Source: Enoplolaimus lenunculus (Eukaryota; Nematoda; Enoplea; Enoplida; Thoracostomopsidae). Taken from it: a DNA stretch of 64,000 bases. Positions within the stretch are counted from its first letter, which is position 1. Each line of letters begins with the position of its first letter. The DNA is taken from assembly GCA_030248215.1 (NCBI GenBank), contig JASANG010002792.1, positions 310,001 to 374,000 of the forward strand, in the 5' to 3' direction. Positions 12,835-23,630 of this stretch are shown here, in pieces. The notes beneath the pieces were generated by a model. It saw only the letters and a program-made list of their open reading frames with translations. It was not told where the DNA came from and did not search any database. The position numbers were made by a program, and so were the translations under genes.

Positions 12835-13850
12835 ACATGAAAGCATGAGACGTGCTTCTCCGTTATGTGCACATGCAATATAGTGCAGTGCACTGTATAT
12901 ATGCTAGCCGGTAGCATACGGTCGAAATATAATCGATTATAGAAGCAGTTAGACAGGCGGGCTACGTGGCACTGCGGTAGATGGCTTGACTCGGAATCCT
13001 CAGGCTTGAAGTTAGAGCCACCCCTGTAAGTCTCTTCTTCTCTCTTCTCTTCTTCATTTCAAGGTTGGAGACCATGAGGTCACATGCGGTCGGAGATAAC
13101 TCCGGCCCTGCACAGGAATGTATACGCTTTCTTTGGGTCATCGTACAACGTTTTCATCGGGTCATCTTTGTTGAGCAGATCTTCTCTGTGCTGGTGAAGA
13201 ATATGGCATTCTTTCATCACGTGTTCGATGGTTTCGTCACTGTTAAAGCATCTTTTGCAGTGCGGTGGTTCATTGGGATTCACGGCATGCTTGAAGCTGG
13301 CAAGGTAGAAGGATTTGCCTCCAGTTCTCATTTGGGCAAGTGTTCGTTTTGCGTGTTGTGTGAGACCACTTTCCAGCTTAGCCGGCACGAATTTCGCAAT
13401 ATCAAAGGTTGGCTTTCGTTCATGTTCCCATTTCTTGGCGAATCTTTTCTTGATCACAGATTTTGCAGAGCTTATGTCGATCGGTACGTCTTGTTGGTGT
13501 TTGGCGCTACCATTTTTCGCGAGCGTGTCTGCGTTTTCATTGCGTTGGAGGTCACAATGGGCAGGAACCCATTGGAATATGAACTTTATACCGTTTTGTT
13601 CGGTATGGCGTGAAATTTCTTTCCAGATCCTGTTGCAGATGATGTCGGTTTACAGATGAGGTCCTTTCTTGAGCTTTTGTATGGCAGATCTTGAATCACA
13701 GCAGATCCAGCAGACCTCGTCATACTTTATATCGTAGCTGCTTACTAAAAATGTCTCAAGTCCGGTTGCTAAATAGGCTGACATAGGAACTACGCCGTGA
13801 GCGCCATGGCAAATTGCTGCACTTTAGACACGTATACAGTTGAAATGAAA
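12835..13850 (+). mobile_element. tRNA-derived SINE split by a LINE 3' end
   Basis: The leader TTATGTGCACATGCAATATA and a tRNA-like head GGGCTACGTGGCACTGCGG lie before 13030. The usual body resumes at 13738 with CTGCTTACTAAAAATGTC. The LINE fragment fills the gap where sister copies read straight through. Confidence 0.7.
13030..13738 (-). mobile_element. LINE 3' end: RNase H domain and CCHC knuckle
   Basis: On the minus strand the translation carries an RNase H motif, DSRSAIQKLKKG, then FIFQWVPAHCDLQRNENADT, followed by a zinc-knuckle tail CKRCFNSDETIEHVMKECH. This order is typical of the C-terminus of I/Jockey-group non-LTR retrotransposons. One in-frame stop lies between the two RNase H blocks, and the reverse transcriptase is absent, so it is a 5'-truncated dead copy. 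The element's 3' end runs into a GAAGA-rich simple tail at 13030-13060. It sits inside a SINE. Confidence 0.85.
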
Positions 13851-13889
13851 TAGACGTTCAAGGGACGACCTTGATAAAAAATGGGGCAT

Positions 13890-14118
13890 GTAAGCATGTG
13901 AGACATGCTTCAGCGTTATGTGCACCTGCAATATAGTGCACACTGTGTATGTATGTTAACGTACAGCAAATAGTCGATGATAAATATAGTTGGAGAGACG
14001 CTCTACATGACACAGCGCTTGCCTCGGAATGCTAAGCCGCCATTTCGCGCCACCCTTGCGTGCGCTTTTCCAGCTGCTTAGTTAAAAAGGTCTGAAGTCC
14101 CAGCTCCTTCCAAACTTA
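13890..14118 (+). mobile_element. tRNA-derived SINE copy
   Basis: Leader GTTATGTGCACCTGCAATAT, head GACGCTCTACATGACACAGCG with a CCTCGGAATGCTAAGCC middle, then the body GCGCTTTTCCAGCTGCTTAG. It faces the reverse copy at 14330-14565. Confidence 0.72.
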
Positions 14119-14151
14119 GACCACGGCAAGAAAACTGCTAGTGTCTCTTCA

Positions 14152-14310
14152 TGACAATTCGTCCCCCGACAACTTGTTACACACAATTTTATCGACTCGA
14201 CAATTCGGCGCCCATCATTATACTTAGGCTTAGACTTAGGATTATACTTAGATTTCTTACTAGACCTTAGGATACTGTTCGGCGGCAAGTTGTCGGGCGA
14301 CGAATTGTCA
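14152..14310. mobile_element. Short inverted-repeat element between two opposed SINEs
   Basis: The termini are inverted copies of TGACAATTCGTCGCCCGAC, extending to about 24 matching bases with one mismatch. The 159-bp interior has CTTAGGCTTAGACTTAGG-like text similar to the TTAGGC family. No coding capacity. Confidence 0.8.
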
Positions 14311-14329
14311 GTATAGGCAGGAATCGGGA

Positions 14330-14565
14330 CTTCAGACCTTTTAACTAAGCAGCTGAAAAAACGGGCCTCCAGAGCCTGAGCGAACACTCAGCTACGGATC
14401 CTTAAGCGAACACTCTACAACTGCCCACGCCGCTCGCTTTTTCTACTATTATCGTCGACTATATATGCCGACCGTCTGCTGCCTGGTAGCCTACAAACAC
14501 TGCACTGCACTATATTGACATGTGCACATAACGGACAAGCTGGTTTCACATGTTTAACACCAATT
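14330..14565 (-). mobile_element. tRNA-derived SINE, reverse orientation
   Basis: In reverse complement it reads the SINE body GGTCTGAAGTCCCGATTCC and CTTAGTTAAAAGGTCTG, then the leader TTATGTGCACATGTCAATA. The tRNA-like head is eroded. Confidence 0.65.
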
Positions 14566-15070
14566 GTCGGCGATTCTCCGGCCGCACCTTGGTATCTATA
14601 GTCACTAAATTTGTGGAATAAATTAGATCATGTGAAAGAATACGCAAATAGAAAAACTTACAGCCTATTTGATCAGTATACTTTACACTTCATGCCTGAA
14701 TCTGCCAACTTGCATAGCTTACTTTACGTATATATTTTAGAACCAGAAATTTAGTAATAAGTTCTGTCTAGCTCCGTAATTTTGTTAAACACTCCAACTT
14801 GCTTTGTATCACGAAAATTATGACCGTATATCCAACTATGCGTGAAATTTGAGCAGTGGTGCATTTAGCACCCCCAATACTTTCAATACGGAACCCTCAC
14901 ACCCAAAGCGTTCTGACAAAGTTATGAAATAAGGAGTTTTTGCATCAAAAATTGTATTTGTTCGAACATGTCGTTTGGCTGTCTCTAACTACTTTGTAGG
15001 TCCCCCTCGGGAGTTTTGGGGACCCTCACACCTAAGTATAGCACTGACTTTCAGATTCATGGCATTATCA

Positions 15071-15149
15071 GTTTGTTTGTTTGTTGTTTGTTTGATTGTT
15101 TGTTTGTTTGTCTGTTTGTTTGTTTGTTTGTTTGTTTGTTTGTTTGTTC
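15071..15149. repeat. (TTTG)n microsatellite
   Basis: About 19 tetranucleotide units with three interruptions, in the repeat-filled interval upstream of the PMF1-like gene. Confidence 0.95.
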
Positions 15150-15592
15150 AATAGCCTATTAATAGTTGATAATATGTGATGCACACAACGAAGAATACGG
15201 GCGCTTGTATAAACATTGAACTTTGTACCTCTGCTATTTGTTCCGAAAGCCCAGGTTTCAACTGAAGTTAGTTCATTAATATTAAGTCCGACAGCAGATA
15301 TGATACTTCTGACCCTGATAGGTTTTTTAAAAATGGCCCTAGCTGACTTAGGTTACGAATTCTATTAGGCAATATTTAACGACATAGCTATAATGCGCTA
15401 ATTTAAAGAGATCGGTGTAATCTCGCGAATTTGAACATTTCAATTTCAGCAAGCCGGTCATTTTGGTAATTGTCGTTTGTGCATAGTGAAGTTGTGCGGA
15501 ACAGGTAAACTTTAGATTGTTGTTATATATTTTTATTTTGAACTCTCTCGTTGGTCTTGCACCCCTTGGGGCCAGATGTGGTCGCTTTCCTA

Positions 15593-16168
15593 CAGCGATG
15601 GGAGTCTCGGCAATTCTGTATCAGTCTCGGTGGTTTGGAATCGAGACCAGAAATTGTTGAAGTAAGTGATGGCTGATGAACAAAATTTTCTTGTGCAATA
15701 TGAAATTTCAGTTATGCAGTAATTACGAGCAGATATTCTGAAAAAACAAAACAGCTACGAAAAATAAATAACTATAGAAAGCACAAAAAACTACGAAAGC
15801 ATTAGAAATAATTTATTGGAAAATTAATTTTTTCGGTGATGACTGTAAGCATGTGAGAAATGCTTGCCCGTTATGTGCACATGCGATATACGCAGTGCAG
15901 TGCACTATTGTATGCTACACATAGTCGACGAAAAATGCAGTTGGAGAGGCGGGCTGCGTGGCGCAGTGGTAGAGTATTCGCTTAAAGATCAGAAGGCGAA
16001 GAGTTCGGTCTTCGCCCCGAGGCCAGCTTTTCCAGCTGCTTTGTTAAAAGCTCTAAAGTCCCGGTTCCTACATAGACTGACAGTGACCAAAAATTGACCG
16101 AAACCGAGACTTTTCTTGGCCGGTCTAGGTAGTCATGTCTCGTTTTTAACCGAGACCGCCCATTCCTG
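15593..16168. mobile_element. GGTCTCGG-type hAT-like element with 8-bp target duplication and nested SINE
   Basis: The element begins CAGCGATGGGAGTCTCGG and ends CGAGACCGCCCATTCCTG. It is flanked on both sides by CTTTCCTA (15585-15592 and 16169-16176). Without the SINE at about 15842-16083 it aligns end to end with the inverted copy at 3080-3475. Confidence 0.87.
15842..16083 (+). mobile_element. tRNA-derived SINE nested in hAT-like element
   Basis: The best-preserved head of the family reads GCGTGGCGCAGTGGTAGAG (A box), with a B-box-like GAGTTCGGTCTTCGCC, then CTTTTCCAGCTGCTTTG. Approximate direct repeats (GTGATGAC and ACAGTGAC) border it. This is a SINE, not a working tRNA gene: the acceptor stem does not pair cleanly. 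Confidence 0.78.
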
Positions 16169-17003
16169 CTTTCCTACACTGGCGATATTTGTGCACATTT
16201 AAATTCTCAAGATGATTCTTTAAGCGTCTGCCTTTATGTACGCACATTATCATATAAGCTTTGCAGGTTTTATACCGCTGTACATCAGGGTTCCAACATG
16301 AACTACATCTTTCCGCAACAGGAACTGAATTTTTGCAGGAACAGGGGCCGGAATTTGAAATAATTTTCATCACCGAATTACTGTTGGACTTTTTGGAAAC
16401 TTGCCAGAAGATGGCTTAAAAGAATTTTCCTGCTATTTCATCATCAAGTTTTGCGAAAACACATTAGGAACAATTTAGTTCGTAACAAAATTGAACTATT
16501 GCAAAAACATTAGTTTCAACATAAAAATTTTCTGAAAGACAAAGTTTCCAATATTTAAAATTAATGATTACAATTTGTCGCAAGACCGTAAAAATTCCGG
16601 TTCCTGCAATTTTTGAATGCGGGAGCAGGAACAATAATTAAATTTTTGCAGGAATTCCAGTTGAAGTATATTTGACGCCACGATAAATCGAACCAGCGCA
16701 TTTTTCACATCTGGTTGTTTTGCTGCGTATAAATTTGCAAAATACTTGTTTAGATTTTGAAGTTTTCATCCCATATCTTTTTACCAAATAATTCCAATTT
16801 GCAAACATGCTTAAAACGTATTTATCGCACCCAAATTTATGTTCTTTAAAATATGTAATTTGCAAAATTTGCTTTCAAAAGTCGCAAAATGTGACGTTTT
16901 CCACACAACTCACAATTATACGGGCTTTCAATTAAAGTGATATATATCAGGATACAACCAGAATTTCGGTGTTCATTTGCTTTAAGAATCGACGTCCAAT
17001 ACA

Positions 17004-17366
17004 CAGGGTGCAACCGGATTCCTGTTCCGGCGTTTTTCACCTTCCGGTTGCGGCGTTTTTTCATCTTCCGGTTTCGGTAAATTTTCACCGGAATTAATAA
17101 TTCCGGTATTAAAGTTTGGTCGGTACAAATTAAGATATTTTGCTTAAAAATAACGATAAAAATGAAATAGATTTCATTCGTATAGTATACAAACCTTGAC
17201 AAACACCGAAATGAAACATTGAAGGTACATTGTTATCTCCAACTACGATTATTTCGCCAATGATATTGCAAAAAAACAAAATTAAAATGGTTTTTTCGGG
17301 GCATGTATTTTTCAATTTCCGGTTTCGTTTCAGGTATATAATTTTTTAAATTCCGGTTGCACCCTG
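17004..17366. mobile_element. CAGGGTGC-type hAT-like element, 363 bp
   Basis: It starts CAGGGTGCAACCGGATTCC and ends TTCCGGTTGCACCCTG, near-perfect inverted termini. The flanking 8 bp no longer match. It ends 67 bases before the PMF1-like start codon, so it may hold or disturb promoter sequence. Confidence 0.85.
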
Positions 17367-17432
17367 ATATATATGTTTAACAATCACTTAAATGTGGTAA
17401 AATAGTCGTAAGCTGTTCTGTATTTTAGCTCC

Positions 17433-18107
17433 ATGGATGAATGTTCGATTGAAGCTAAGAGACGCAAAATTTACTCATGTGCTGGTGCGTCAACGTCGGC
17501 AAACCGTGTGGGCAATTTTTATTCAGCCGTAGAAAAGTTTCTTCGAAAATTGCCATCATCCTTGCGTCTGTCGACATTCAGCCGCTCCTTTAATTCATCT
17601 GATGTCGCTACGCAACCAACAGGCATTCCTGCGCACGTCATAACAAAACTTCACCAGGAATTTGTGGATGGTTTTCAGATGCAAACGCGAACAAAGTTTC
17701 TGCATTTAATAAATGAAGCAAGAGTAGCTGACGCTTTAAAACAACTTGATACGCTGGAAAATAGATGTGCTGGGTTTAAAAGAGAAAGTTTGCGGTGGCG
17801 TCCTACTGGCAGCCCAGACACTGACCTGCGGGTCAGAAAAATATTGGCGTTAGAACGCTGCAGAGATCGACTGAGGAATGTGGAAGCTGCTTTAATGTTG
17901 CAGAAAGAAGATGTTGAGAAAAAAGTATTGAACAGTAGGCAAAAAATTGCGTTGCGGATTTCTGAAGCTGATAGTCGTATTAGCAGTGCCTTAGAAGCTA
18001 ATTCATGGACTGCACAGAATCCCAAAAATACTGTCAAAAAGACTTTTAGTCCTGACTTATACCAGGTCCGTCTTGTGCATCTGTGCACAAAAATGGATGC
18101 TTTGTAA
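17433..18107 (+). CDS. PMF1: PMF1/NNF1-like kinetochore (MIS12 complex) subunit
   Basis: A 224-residue single-exon frame. From about residue 33 it follows PMF1/Nnf1: VEKFLRKL, a GIPAHVITKLHQEFVDGF helix, a central FLHLINEARVADALKQLD segment, then RWRPTGSPDTDLRVRK, which matches the WRPSGIPEKDL signature of human PMF1. The rest is coiled coil. Known role: NNF1 is a MIS12-complex subunit that joins the inner kinetochore to the NDC80 side. Human PMF1 has 205 residues, so the length fits. The start is the first ATG after an in-frame TAA. A TTTTAG acceptor-like site ends 4 bases before the ATG, which suggests trans-splicing or a 5' UTR intron. AATAAA lies at 18222-18227, 115 bases past the stop. 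It is flanked on both sides by hAT-like elements. The absence of introns could also mean a retrocopy, but the frame is intact. Confidence 0.8.
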   Translation: MDECSIEAKRRKIYSCAGASTSANRVGNFYSAVEKFLRKLPSSLRLSTFSRSFNSSDVATQPTGIPAHVITKLHQEFVDGFQMQTRTKFLHLINEARVADALKQLDTLENRCAGFKRESLRWRPTGSPDTDLRVRKILALERCRDRLRNVEAALMLQKEDVEKKVLNSRQKIALRISEADSRISSALEANSWTAQNPKNTVKKTFSPDLYQVRLVHLCTKMDAL

Positions 18108-18297
18108 TTTCATCTAATTATTGTGTTTGTACATAATATAGTAGCATGAATTTTGGACCTCCGGTTAGAGCATGTGCTACATTATATAAAATGCCTGAGC
18201 CGAGTAACGAATTTTGCAATGAATAAAACAGCCACCACCATACATAGTGCAAAATACGAGAATGAAATTACCGGGTTTTCCAGTGATCATGTATTTG

Positions 18298-18704
18298 CAG
18301 GGTGCAACCGGAATTCCAATTTACCGGAACCGGATTTTCAGAAAAATTACCGGAAACGTAACCGAAACCGGAAAACGAAAGATGTATGCCATCGAAAAAT
18401 TCATTTTAATTTTCTTTTTTGCAATATTCATAGTTAAATAACCCTAGCTGGAGATTTGTATTAACATCATTGTTGTATTTTTAGATTTTCATAATCCACG
18501 GAAGGAAAATCTACCTTCGATTGTATATTTTTGGCGATTGTCAAGTGCATACTATACTAATGAAATCTATTTTATTTTATCGTCATTTTTTTAGTAAAAT
18601 ATCTTAATTTCCACGGACCAAATTTCAATATTATTAATTCTGGTAATAACTTACAGGAAGCGGAAGGTGAACAATGCCGGAAACGGAATTCCGGCTGCAC
18701 CCTG
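18298..18704. mobile_element. CAGGGTGC-type hAT-like element, 407 bp
   Basis: Begins CAGGGTGCAACCGGAATTCC and ends GGAATTCCGGCTGCACCCTG. The interior matches the copies at 17004 and 18947 (TGCCATCGAAAAATTCATT, TTTATCGTCATTTTT). No matching flanking duplication was found. Confidence 0.85.
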
Positions 18705-18946
18705 TGTGTACTGGACATCGAATCTTAACACAAATGAACATCTGGTAACATCTTGTAAACTGTTAAGACAGACAAAGTTGTGTAATACTAAGTAATGTAG
18801 CAGATAAATATAACGTGTCGAAATTGGTGGCACTGCGCAAAATGACTCATATGCCATCATCGGTAAGTTGAAATGTGTTTAATTTCACTTGGTGGCGCGT
18901 GACATTATAACCGTTGTTCGGAAATGGAATTTGTTATATGAGCAAT

Positions 18947-19270
18947 CAGGGTGCAACCGGATTACCGGGAAGTGAAAAATACATGTCACTGAAAAATTCA
19001 TTGTAATTTTCTTTTTTTGCAATAGTATTTATTTAATAACCATCTTTGGGGATAGGTATTCCACGGAAGCGAAATCAATTTTTATGGTTTATTTTCATCA
19101 GTTGTCAAGGTTTATATACTATAGTAATGAAATTATTTAATTTTTATCGTGATTTTTAAGCAAAATATCTTAATTCCACCGACCGAAATTTAATACCGGA
19201 ATTTTTAATTCTGGTATAAATTTATCGGAGCGCGAAAAAATGCCGGAACCGGAATTGCGGTTGCACCCTG
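18947..19270. mobile_element. CAGGGTGC-type hAT-like element with perfect 8-bp target duplication
   Basis: 324 bp, CAGGGTGCAACCGG to CCGGAATTGCGGTTGCACCCTG, flanked by TGAGCAAT at 18939-18946 and 19271-19278. This is the clearest copy for defining the family. Confidence 0.92.
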
Positions 19271-19577
19271 TGAGCAATTATTTTTTGTTATGTATTGTGT
19301 TATTTATGGTGTTGAAAAATGATGGATTGTTTTTTAAATAAAGATAGAGTTAAAACTGCGGAATGCTGTAAAGCGTGGTGTCTGTGACATTGTAACACTA
19401 AAGACAGGCAACAAGAACAGTTAGAAACTAAAACGAAATGCAAAGACAACTGGCCAACCGGTGGGACACAGCATTTTTACGTTTAGTAAACGAAGGTATT
19501 GGTAGCACTACAGACAATAATAATTCTCTTATACCGCGCTTCGTCTTACAACAATCTACAGATTTATACGTAGTAAC

Positions 19578-20090
19578 CAGGGTGCAAATGGAATTACGAT
19601 TTATACCGGACCGGGATTTGAAAAATACATGCCACCGAAAAATTCATTTTAATTTTCCTTTTTACAGTTTTATTGCTGAAATAACCCTAATTGGAGATGG
19701 GTATTCACGTTATCTGCTGTATTTTAGATTTTCATGCCATAAAGCTAAATCTACCTTCATTGCAGTGTGGCAACAAAGACGGATGTAGGTTTTTGCACCT
19801 TCATTGCAGTGTGGCAACAAAGACGGATGTAGGTTTTTGCCGGATATTAAACCGGGGTCGTATTTCCGATCAATCTTTACTTAGTAACACAACAGTATAT
19901 ACCTGCAAAATCTTTCACAAACTTAGTTTGATTATTTTGATAGCAGGGTACATCTGGAATTATAAAATATCGGAACCGAAAAACAAAAAATACTTGTTAC
20001 CGAAAAATTTATATTTAACACTATTTTATCGCGTTAAGGATATATTATACCAAAATCCGGAATCAAATGTAGTATCTGGAAACGTATGAT
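19578..20090. mobile_element. Degraded CAGGGTGC-type hAT-like elements
   Basis: CAGGGTGCAAATGGAATTACG at 19578 and CAGGGTACATCTGGAATTA at about 19944 start two eroded copies. The interior GCCACCGAAAAATTCATT is shared with intact copies. A 45-bp direct duplication (TTCATTGCAGTGTGGCAACA) lies between them at 19758-19840. Confidence 0.6.
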
Positions 20091-20574
20091 AAAATATGGA
20101 GTATGGCACAAATTGAAAACTAGCAATACATGCTCAGACAATTTTAGAAAAATAAGTTAGAATAAGATGCCAATTTTTCTTAAATTTTTGAATGAGAAAA
20201 TTGAACCACATTTTTGAATATTTCAATGATGATTTTAAATTTCGATTTCTTAAATTTTGAAACTTTTTGCATATGTGAGTTTCTCATGATTTGCCTGATC
20301 ATTTCACACCCAAATTAGAATTTTCGAAAAATTCGATTTTTAAGGTACATATCCCCTATGCGACCCAAAAAAATTTATACAAAAGTTTAGCAAATTTTAT
20401 GTACCATTTGATGCAACTTGCGGAGCTGACGCGTATTCACGTTATAACCGGGGCAGGCGGGTCACGGTTTGCCCATATGTTGATTCGACGTCAACGTTAA
20501 AATTCAGGCCTTTATATCGGGTCAACAGACAAAACTCGGATATCATATGACATTAGCTTAAACAGACGATCTCA

Positions 20575-20870
20575 AATGATCACTTGCCGGAGGTGAGGCG
20601 AAATTTGGTAGTAAAAATGATAGTTAATTTTTGCAATTATCAGCAATATGTTGCTAAGTTGTTTTGGTTTTGCGCTAATTTTCTGTGAAATTTCGGAAAT
20701 TCTTTCCAGAAAATTGTGACAAAAGTAAAACGAAACGAGCTAAACAGATAAATTTTGCAAAAGTCTACTACCGAAATTGCCGGAACCTCCGTCAAAAATT
20801 CTACCTTAGCCGGAGTTCGATTTCCTGCCGGAGCCGGAGGCAGACCTCCGGTTGTATCCATGACCGGTAT
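20575..20870. mobile_element. GCCGGAGCCGGAGG-type repeat, copy 1
   Basis: Has GCCGGAGGTGAGGCGAAATT near one end and CCTGCCGGAGCCGGAGGCAG near the other. Two further copies of about 330 bp are at 23300-23630 and 25485-25815 in the same orientation. Confidence 0.65.
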
Positions 20871-21195
20871 GTACTTGATACTGTGACATTTATGCGAATA
20901 TAATAATATTCCAAGATTCATCGAATATGATGATATTCAGCGGGACAGTGTATATACCTAATCTTTGGGTATGCTACTAAAAGAATAGATAGTTGGACGG
21001 CAGAGGAACAAATGTGCTTTAAATACCAAATACACGCCTGCAAATCGTTTTCGAGAAAAAATCGCTTACAACCACAGCTTCGGAACTCAAACATTCAAAT
21101 TCTAGTATGATATATATTCAGTAGGGCAATCTGGGTATGTTACCTCAAGGAGTAGACATTTAATAACATATGACATTCGCAGACAATAACCTAGA

Positions 21196-21964
21196 ATAGG
21201 GGAAGTATGCCTAATATGGGTAAGATCCGTGTACACACGTAATTTGGAACATGTTTTATGGTACTTATAAATATGGGTAATTGGTTTGTTAATACAAGGC
21301 GAAGGTGCGTAATATGAAAAGCTGGTTTTGGAAGAGGAACCTGCAGTTAAACCTGCTCATAACAGTCAAAAGACGGAATACAACTGCTACCTTTGAAGTA
21401 TAACAGTACGGTGTACGTTTCAAACTTCCCTACAGTGCATAGGGCGGTGTTGCTCTCATGCGCTGTCCAAACTGTCACATCTGTCCAAACTGTCTCATCT
21501 GTCCCCGCTGTCCCGTCTGTCCCACTGTCTCATCTGTCCAAACTGTCTCATCTGTCCCAACTGTCCCGCTGTCCCAATTATATTTTTTGTATGTACTCCT
21601 GGTACATTGCTGTCCCGGAAAAATGGGACGGGTACTCCTGGTACATTTCTGTCCCGGGAAAATGGGACGGCCTTTAGGGTAGCATTGGCCAGTCGCTTCA
21701 TAATTAAATTTGAAAGTGTATAGCAGGGTGCAATCGAAATCGCGGTTCCGGTTCCGGCAATTTCTGACCTTCCGGTTCCTGTAAAATTTGTCCGTTCGTT
21801 GCGGAAGAAATATATGTAGAAAAAATATTTACATGATTAAGTGTAATGTTTAAAGTTCTACGATATCAGAAACACCTTCATGCGATTTTTCGTTCAAGTG
21901 ATCCGCCTAAAAAACAGTGGGTTACCCATATTACGCTACTACCCATATTAGGCATACTTTCCCG
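21196..21964. mobile_element. Inverted-repeat element, 769 bp, with GTATGCCTAATATGGG ends
   Basis: The left end GGGGAAGTATGCCTAATATG is mirrored at the right end (ACCCATATTAGGCATACTTT). The interior holds the CTGTCC microsatellite and a fragment of a CAGGGTGC-type element at 21723, so it has collected later insertions. Confidence 0.75.
21458..21675. repeat. CTGTCC-rich microsatellite and 45-bp direct repeat
   Basis: An imperfect array of CTGTCCCATCTGTCCAAACT-like units runs to 21575. Two copies of a GTACTCCTGGTACATT...CTGTCCCGG unit with AAAATGGGACGG follow at 21593-21675. Confidence 0.85.
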
Positions 21965-22394
21965 ATTGAAGAACAAAAGGTGACCCACGCATAATAGCAG
22001 CCAAATACGAATTTTTAAATACGATACGGGGTCATAAGCCGACAGAATGTTGAGTACCCAATAGTATAATAGGGACAAAACGTGTCCCAAGCTGCCCCGG
22101 TTATAACGTGAACCTCGCATGAGTCCGCCGGTGTTACATTTTTTGCACTCAGACGATTGGTTAACGAATTATGGTGAAAATCGTTGGCAGCGCAAAAATT
22201 CAGTTAAACATTTAACAATAACTCGTTAACCAAACGTCTGATTACAAAAAAATTAACACCATTGGATTCAGCTCAAGCTGCATCGAACAATATATAATTT
22301 GTCAAAATTTTGACAACACTTTTTGTGTCCCAAGCAGGGGAGGTTATGAGGAGCCAAATCGATATTATGTTCCGATTCCGATACAATAACACTA

Positions 22395-22760
22395 CACAAA
22401 AAATAAGTTGTCTTGTATTCGAGAAAAATTGCCTGCAATTTTTAACACAATTATGTCATAATACAGAATCCAGACATATATGTCGTGAATTCCAGACTTT
22501 TCTTGTTTAAATTTTTCAGAAATATGGGTCTGAAAGTTTTGCCTTAAATGTCTTAAGTTTAGCACTTTGTTTTATGAACGATTAAGACGAATATTTCTGA
22601 AATATAAAACATAGGTCTGAAATACAAGACAAAGATTTACCAGAGAATCCGACTCCGAAATGGGTGCTAAACATCAAGCAAATACCCTTATTTTACAACC
22701 TAAGATACATCCAACCGAGACATAAACTTAGTTTGGGGGAGTCTGAACCCAATCCGAAAT
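22395..22760. mobile_element. Truncated relative of the 30203-30863 element
   Basis: The left end TACACAAAAAATAAGTTGTC follows a TA. It shares GAATATTTCTGAAATATAAA, GACTCCGAAATGGG and CCTAAGATACATCC blocks, in inverted order, with the intact element at 30203-30863. The right terminus is missing. Confidence 0.6.
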
Positions 22761-23299
22761 GAGTTTGATTTACAAACATAAATTCTGACAAAAATCGTCA
22801 AAAATTTAGTTCAATAACCTCACTGAGGTTTGAATACACAATCTCTTTTTGTCAGCTCCAGCTACTTTAGCGGTGAAACAATACAGTTATTCCAAAAAAA
22901 TAAACAATAACATTTCAGGTATATGGCGGATATCCAGATACATATTTCGTTTCGAATACATATCCGGATATTCTTTATATCCGGATATCTGGTGCCCTTT
23001 TGATCTTCGTTTCAGGTGCATACATTCCGGTTGCACTGTGCTCAAGGAATACGGTTCGTCACTCGCTTGAGAGTTGAAATTGTACTTTATTCTGCTATAT
23101 TTTAGTCGTTGCTCCTTGCCTCATACGGTTAATATGTTTTGAGTGCGAACAAAAGTATAAATTGTACAATGCGCTGTTTTTAAACATTCACGGTATTTGT
23201 GGTGACATGTGGGTTTACCAGCGTGTAAACAGAGTAAAAATAGGTCCTTCTTGGACAACGGCAGGAATTAAGACAACAACGTGAGTATGCAAGCCAGAG

Positions 23300-23630
23300 G
23301 TCAACAAAACTTGCCGGAGCCGTAAGTGAAGCCGAAGGTGAGGCGAAATTCAGTATAGTTAAAAAGATATATATCTAATTTGATAATTTTAACAAATATC
23401 TGTAATTAACGTGTTTTTTATAAATCATTTGGTTTTTACGCATATTTTTACGAAATCTGGCAATTTTTACTCAAAATTGTGCCAAAAGTTACAAAGAAAC
23501 GATACAAAAAAACAATTTCATAAAACTATACAAAATTTTACAACCGAAATTGCTAGAACCTCCGGCAAAAATTCTACCGGAGCCAGAGGTCCATTTTCTG
23601 CCCGAGCCGGAGGCAGCCTTCCGGTTGTAA
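23300..23630. mobile_element. GCCGGAGCCGGAGG-type repeat, copy 2
   Basis: GTGAAGCCGAAGGTGAGGCG at the left, CCTCCGGCAAAAATTCTACC and CCGAGCCGGAGGCAG at the right, as in the other two copies. Confidence 0.65.

Larger units (their letters stand above)
20431..22118. mobile_element. GTTATAACCGGGGCAG-ended element split by a ~1.5-kb insertion
   Basis: The left end GCGTATTCACGTTATAACC is at 20431. The right end CCCCGGTTATAACGTGAACC is at 22095-22115. The intact 207-bp relative is at 52087-52293. Everything from about 20540 to 22050 is extra and consists of other repeats. Confidence 0.65.

Noticed and set aside
15945-16020. Functional tRNA gene
   Set aside because: A- and B-box-like sequence is present but stems do not pair and the same body follows the heads of other SINE copies.
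19438-19569. Plus-strand frame MQRQLANRWDTAFLRLV... as a first exon before a GTAGTA donor
   Set aside because: No downstream exon found and no recognised homologue; it ends where a hAT-like element begins.
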